The translations under genes and the position numbers were made by a program. This document shows positions 60,715 through 64,000 of a stretch of 64,000 nucleotides of DNA, one piece after another (positions within the stretch are counted from its first letter, which is position 1; every line of letters starts with the position of its first letter). Source of the stretch: Flavobacterium limnosediminis JC2902 (lineage in GTDB: Bacteria > Bacteroidota > Bacteroidia > Flavobacteriales > Flavobacteriaceae). The stretch is from NCBI RefSeq assembly GCF_000498535.1, contig NZ_AVGG01000018.1, positions 211,430-275,429 of the forward strand, in the 5' to 3' direction. Below the pieces are notes generated by a model. That model was not told where the DNA came from. It saw only the letters and a list, made by a program, of their open reading frames with translations, and made no database searches.

Positions 60715-61140
60715 TTATAAAATTTCAATTTTCACGCTTAGTTCACCGTGAGTGCTTTTGTCGGATATTTCCATAAAAGCTTTTTTGGTCAGATCAATTT
60801 CCCTTCCTCTGGAAAATGGTCCGCGGTCGTTGATTATAACCACAACCGATTTATCATTGGCTAGATTGGTTACTCTTACTTTTGTACCGAACGCTAACTC
60901 TCTGTGAGCTGCCGTGTATTCTTTATTATTAAAACGTTCTCCGTTGGCTGTTTTTCTGCCGTTAAACTTATCGTGATAATAGGAAGCTACACCTTTATTT
61001 TTGTAAACTTTCCCTTTTTCTGATGATTTTGGAACGGAGGTGGTTCTGACTTTAGACCCCGAAGAGCCGCAACTATTCATCGATAACGCTATCGTTATTC
61101 CGAAAAGGGCAAAAAATAGTTTGGTGCGAATTGAATCCAT
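60715..61140 (-). CDS. rlpA: RlpA-like septal lytic transglycosylase
   Basis: A 141-residue lipoprotein: lipobox Cys in ALSMNSCGSSG. The DPBB barrel has GVASYYHDKFNGRKTANGER, ELAFGTKVRVTNLANDKSV and INDRGPFSRGREIDLTKKA, including the catalytic-type Asp. RlpA cleaves peptidoglycan strands lacking stem peptides during septation. No SPOR domain is present, as usual in Bacteroidetes. It has no space before the kinase gene, linking cell-wall turnover with the two-component pair. Confidence 0.9.
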   Translation of the reverse strand: MDSIRTKLFFALFGITIALSMNSCGSSGSKVRTTSVPKSSEKGKVYKNKGVASYYHDKFNGRKTANGERFNNKEYTAAHRELAFGTKVRVTNLANDKSVVVIINDRGPFSRGREIDLTKKAFMEISDKSTHGELSVKIEIL

Positions 61141-61163
61141 GGTTTTACGGGGCTAATATTTGT

Positions 61164-61220
61164 TCGTCACGAATTACACGAATTTCCATGAATTAATCTG
61201 TGGTAATTTGCGTAATTCGT
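61164..61220. repeat. CACGAATT dispersed repeat, copy 2
   Basis: Contains CACGAATTACACGAATTTC, ATGAATTAATCTGTGGTAAT and ending TAATTCGTG. The inner words match copy 1 at 18806. CACGAATTA and TAATTCGTG form an inverted pair. Confidence 0.65.
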
Positions 61221-61235
61221 GCCAAACAATCAGAT

Positions 61236-62324
61236 TTATTTGAAATAAGAAAAGGTTTCGTTGTTCTCAATCTTTAATAAACTTTCATAAATTAATTTGA
61301 TCACATTTTCAACATCTTCTTTGTGAACCATTTCCACCGTTGTGTGCATATAACGCAGCGGAAGCGAAATTAGTGCAGAAGCAACTCCGCCGTTACTGTA
61401 AGCAAATGCATCAGTATCGGTTCCCGTAGCTCTCGATGTAGCATGACGCTGGAATGGAATTTTCTTTTCCTCTGCCGTGGTTACAATCAGTTCACGTAAT
61501 TTATTCTGAACAGCCGGAGCATAGGCAATAACCGGACCTTTTCCCATTTTCAGATCACCTTCAATTTTCTTTTCAATCATTGGGGTAGTGGTGTCATGAC
61601 AAACATCGGTTACAATGGCCACATTTGGCTTGATGGTATGCGTAATCATTTCAGCTCCGCGAAGACCAATTTCTTCCTGAACCGAATTGACGATGTACAA
61701 TCCAAACGGTAATTCCTTTTTGTTTTCTTTCAATAAACGCGCCACTTCAGCAATCATGAATCCACCCATACGGTTATCAATGGCTCGACAAACGAATTTA
61801 TCTTTGTTCAGAATCATGAATTCATCCGGATACGTAATCACGCAACCTACATGAACTCCTAATTTCTCCACTTCTTCTTTTGTTTCACATCCGCAGTCAA
61901 TAAAAATATTATGGAGTGTTGCCGATTCTTCCTTGCCACGATTTCTCGTATGAATCGCCGGCCAACCGAAAACGCCTTTAACGATTCCGTTTTTCGTATG
62001 AATGTTTACACGTTTGGAAGGCGCAATCTGATGATCAGAACCACCATTGCGAATCACATAGATTAATCCGTCATCCGTAATATAATTCACATACCAAGAA
62101 ATTTCATCAGCATGACCTTCAATTACTACTTTGTATTTTGCATCCGGATTTATTACTCCTACGGCGGTTCCGTAAGTGTCGGTTATAAATGTGTCTACAT
62201 ACGGTTTCAGGTAGTCCATCCAAAGTTTTTGTCCGCTTTCTTCATAACCTGTTGGTGATGCGTTGTTTAGATAATTTTCTAAAAAAGTAAGTGACGATTT
62301 GGATAGTATTGATTTCGTTGCCAT
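61236..62324 (-). CDS. M42 family aminopeptidase
   Basis: A 362-residue metalloaminopeptidase of the M42 (glutamyl aminopeptidase/FrvX) family, which forms large cytoplasmic shells that degrade peptides. Metal ligands and catalytic residues appear in KVVIEGHADEISWYVNY (His-Asp), CRAIDNRMGGFM (Asp), NSVQEEIGLRGAEM (Glu-Glu), IVTDVCHDTTTP (Asp) and RYMHTTVEMVHKEDV (His). All are present. It is preceded by a CACGAATT repeat after its 3' end and is divergent from the DUF4294 gene. Confidence 0.94.
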   Translation of the reverse strand: MATKSILSKSSLTFLENYLNNASPTGYEESGQKLWMDYLKPYVDTFITDTYGTAVGVINPDAKYKVVIEGHADEISWYVNYITDDGLIYVIRNGGSDHQIAPSKRVNIHTKNGIVKGVFGWPAIHTRNRGKEESATLHNIFIDCGCETKEEVEKLGVHVGCVITYPDEFMILNKDKFVCRAIDNRMGGFMIAEVARLLKENKKELPFGLYIVNSVQEEIGLRGAEMITHTIKPNVAIVTDVCHDTTTPMIEKKIEGDLKMGKGPVIAYAPAVQNKLRELIVTTAEEKKIPFQRHATSRATGTDTDAFAYSNGGVASALISLPLRYMHTTVEMVHKEDVENVIKLIYESLLKIENNETFSYFK

Positions 62325-62404
62325 AAAATATTTTTTTGCTAAAATAATAAATTGGCATCAGAGTTGTTAGTATAATGCATATTTTTGATATAATAAATAA
62401 GTCT

Positions 62405-63118
62405 ATGAAGCGATATCTTTTTTTGAGTATTTCATTCTTTTTTTACTCCTATATATATAGTCAGGTTACCAATGACACTGTCGGAATACAGGAGCCGGAT
62501 ACTTCCGTTGTTTTTAAAACACAAATGGATGAAATGTTTATTGGAAAAGATAAAGCCAAGATGGCGGAAATGGACCGAATCAAAAAAATTCAGCGCCGGG
62601 TTTTTAAAGTATATCCCTATGCAAAATTAGCAGCCGAGAATTTAAAGATTCTGAATGCGAATATGGCCAAACTCAAAACAGAACGCGAAAAGAAAAAGTA
62701 TTTTAAAATAGTCGAAAACTATCTTGAAAACGAATTCGAAGGTCGTCTGAAGAAATTTTCCCGCATGGAAGGCCAGATTCTGGTTAAACTCATCCACAGA
62801 CAAACCGGTGTTACCACTTATAAACTGGTTAAAGATTTAAAAAGCGGCTGGAAAGCCTTCTGGTCTAACAATACCGCCCGATTATTTGACGTCGATTTAA
62901 AAGCCGAATACGATCCTTTCAATGAATTGGATGATTTCTATATAGAAGGTATGTTGGTAAAAGCGTTCAAAGAAGGTAAACTTCAGCGTCAGGATCCTGC
63001 CAGGCCAATTGATCTTGCCGAACTTTCTGCTACCTGGAAAGAAAAACTGAATAGATCAAGAAAAGCCAGGGAGGAAAAAGAAGCAAAAGAAAAGGCTGCT
63101 TTAGAAGAAAATAAATAA
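62405..63118 (+). CDS. DUF4294 family exported protein
   Basis: A 237-residue protein with a short signal peptide (MKRYLFLSISFFFYSYIYSQ). The mature part matches DUF4294: MAEMDRIKKIQRRVFKVYPY, AKLAAENLKILNANM, FSRMEGQILVKLIHRQTGVT and AFWSNNTARLFDVDLKAEY. The C terminus is a Lys/Glu-rich helix (RKAREEKEAKEKAALEENK). The family is restricted to Bacteroidetes; function unknown. I use ATG 62405, which gives the signal peptide; the frame extends to 62375. Confidence 0.9.
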   Translation: MKRYLFLSISFFFYSYIYSQVTNDTVGIQEPDTSVVFKTQMDEMFIGKDKAKMAEMDRIKKIQRRVFKVYPYAKLAAENLKILNANMAKLKTEREKKKYFKIVENYLENEFEGRLKKFSRMEGQILVKLIHRQTGVTTYKLVKDLKSGWKAFWSNNTARLFDVDLKAEYDPFNELDDFYIEGMLVKAFKEGKLQRQDPARPIDLAELSATWKEKLNRSRKAREEKEAKEKAALEENK

Positions 63119-63130
63119 TTTTTTTAATTA

Positions 63131-63236
63131 GGAGCGAATGGTTCGGGCATTTTTGTGGTCCATGTTCCCGCTTTCCGTTCCAATTCCTCCGCTGCGCTGC
63201 GGGATTTCCACTCCAATCGGGGCTAGGGGAGAGAGG
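63131..63236 (+). repeat. Dispersed hairpin element, copy 2
   Basis: Begins GGAGCGAATGG and ends ATCGGGGCTAGGGGAGAGA, as copy 1 (15076) with small changes. The middle hairpin differs: CCGC / GCGG around TGCGCT (about 63189-63202). Shared blocks include TTCCCGCTTTCCG and the CCAATC-like 3' end. It begins 12 bases after the DUF4294 stop. Confidence 0.7.
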
Positions 63237-63325
63237 TGGTTGCGTTTTTGTGGTCATTTGAAGTATACAATCATTCCTGTTTACTGTTATTCCGGCGTAA
63301 GGAGTGATTTCCGGATTCTATTTAC

Positions 63326-63631
63326 CTATATATAGTATGGTAGATGAGATTTTCCCTCAGGGTTTCTGCTTATATAGTATTGTCAATAGTGATTTTTCCG
63401 TAGTGTCTTAGCTCCTCGGTTCCTTAACACCTTATATATATGGTATAGCCAACAGAGATTTTTTCTTGACATCTTAGCTTTTCAATTTCTCAATACCTTT
63501 TATATATGGTATAGTCAATGCTATCTTTCCTCAATACCTTAGCTTCTCAGACTCTCATTGCCTTTATATATGGTATATTCAACTATGATTTTCTCTTAGT
63601 CCTTTAGTACCTCAGGCCCTCAGTACCTTTT
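63326..63631. repeat. About 66-bp imperfect tandem repeat
   Basis: Four to five copies of a unit with TATATATGGTATAGTCAA, an AT-rich middle, then CTTAGCTTCTCAG and a CTCA(A/T)TACCTT ending. The second half matches the CTTAG/CTCAG words of 2120-2279. It is non-coding and lies just before the tandem promoters. Confidence 0.8.
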
Positions 63632-63742
63632 TTCAAAAAAAACTTTCCTTCTTTAAGAAATGGTTATCAGGAAGTTAAGGAAAACCTCGAAAAAAAGAAT
63701 AAAAAAAGACCTGAAATAATTAGGAGTTACGGGAAAGAGTGC

Positions 63743-63750
63743 TACTTTTG
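63743..63750 (+). promoter_or_regulatory. Tandem promoter unit 1
   Basis: TACTTTTG fits the -7 consensus and is followed by CACCCGCAATAACGGCACAG; no clear TTTG box upstream. First of three similar units. Confidence 0.6.
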
Positions 63751-63831
63751 CACCCGCAATAACGGCACAGTTCTACTGACATTTTGAAACGAATCACATC
63801 CAAAAGGATTTTGAAAAAAGTCAAAAAAAGA

Positions 63832-63864
63832 TTTGGTTTGTAAATAAAAAAGAAGTTATCTTTG
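63832..63864 (+). promoter_or_regulatory. Tandem promoter unit 2
   Basis: TTTG (63832-63835), 21 bases, TATCTTTG (63857-63864), followed by CCACCCGCAAAACACGGTAA and AGTTCTTTTGAAA. Confidence 0.75.
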
Positions 63865-63959
63865 CCACCCGCAAAACACGGTAAAGTTCTTTTGAAATAT
63901 TGAGTAAGTGATTTGAAATTACGGTTTAGAAATTAAATCGAAAAATAATTAAAAAACAC

Positions 63960-63989
63960 TTGCGAGATTAAAAAAAGGTATTACCTTTG
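63960..63989 (+). promoter_or_regulatory. Tandem promoter unit 3
   Basis: TTG (63960-63962), 19 bases, TACCTTTG (63982-63989), followed by CAACCCGCAAA at the window's end. The conserved word after each box suggests one strongly expressed stable-RNA operon to the right. Confidence 0.75.
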
Positions 63990-64000
63990 CAACCCGCAAA

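Overview
The window looks like one contiguous stretch of a Flavobacterium-type chromosome (Bacteroidetes). The DNA is AT-rich. Promoter-like sites follow the Bacteroidetes pattern (TTTG, about 19-20 bases, then TAnnTTTG). Typical family genes are present: Rho with an N/Q/K-rich insertion, DUF4293 beside rho, a T9SS sorting tail on a secreted nuclease, BT_3928-like DoxX, DUF2911, DUF4294 and DUF1599. There is no tRNA, rRNA, CRISPR array or recognisable transposase inside the window, but the right edge carries three tandem promoter-like units that look like the front of an rRNA or tRNA operon.

Layout. 1-2.3 kb: an ABC exporter cut by the left edge, truA, and a repeat-rich spacer bounded by a 28-bp inverted repeat. 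2.3-5.7 kb: a YfcE-like phosphodiesterase and a NarL-type two-component operon with an extra small gene and a palindromic operator candidate. 5.7-18.7 kb: mostly core genes (rho, rRNA methyltransferase, AraC regulator, sigma/anti-sigma operon, HAD phosphatase, photolyase, DUF2911). 18.7-20.4 kb: a scarred region with a 161-bp copy of the 3' end of a symporter gene found 17 kb away, an orphan reading-frame tail, a DUF1223 protein without its usual Cys motif and a small frame with an internal stop. 20.4-25.5 kb: a mutagenic-repair cassette (S24 repressor, divergent Y-family polymerase and short DnaE-like polymerase).

25.5-36.6 kb is the most accessory part. A spacer with direct repeats leads into a copper/heavy-metal efflux cluster: two decayed metal-binding genes, an RND pump split into two frames, an outer-membrane channel and two adaptor proteins that both carry Cys-rich heavy-metal-binding motifs. 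A conserved-looking hypothetical and a small HTH protein follow. 36.6-41.9 kb: a sodium/solute symporter preceded by a 35-residue one-helix protein, a PIG-L deacetylase and a His/Gly-rich secreted protein.

42.0-48.8 kb is one ten-gene operon on the minus strand (DUF1599, DoxX/thioredoxin, TlpA, tpiA, membrane protein, DUF2520, KdsC-like phosphatase, UbiA-type transferase, maf, MscS) behind a near-consensus promoter that diverges from folP. 48.9-63.1 kb: mainly housekeeping genes (folP, rlmH, class V aminotransferase, LpxL-like acyltransferase, rhomboid, SIMPL protein, purC), a pair of small secreted genes with matching leaders, an rlpA-kinase-LytTR operon, an M42 peptidase and a DUF4294 protein. 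63.1-64.0 kb is non-coding: a dispersed hairpin element, a roughly 66-bp tandem repeat and the tandem promoters.

Several dispersed repeat families recur in the spacers: heptamer GGGATAA arrays, CTTAG/CTCAG-type tracts, TCTATTCTC tracts, a CACGAATT element, and a 105-118-nt element with constant ends and a variable hairpin. These, together with the decayed metal-resistance genes and the 161-bp duplication, are the least explained features. No complete, clearly novel defence or biosynthetic system was identified.
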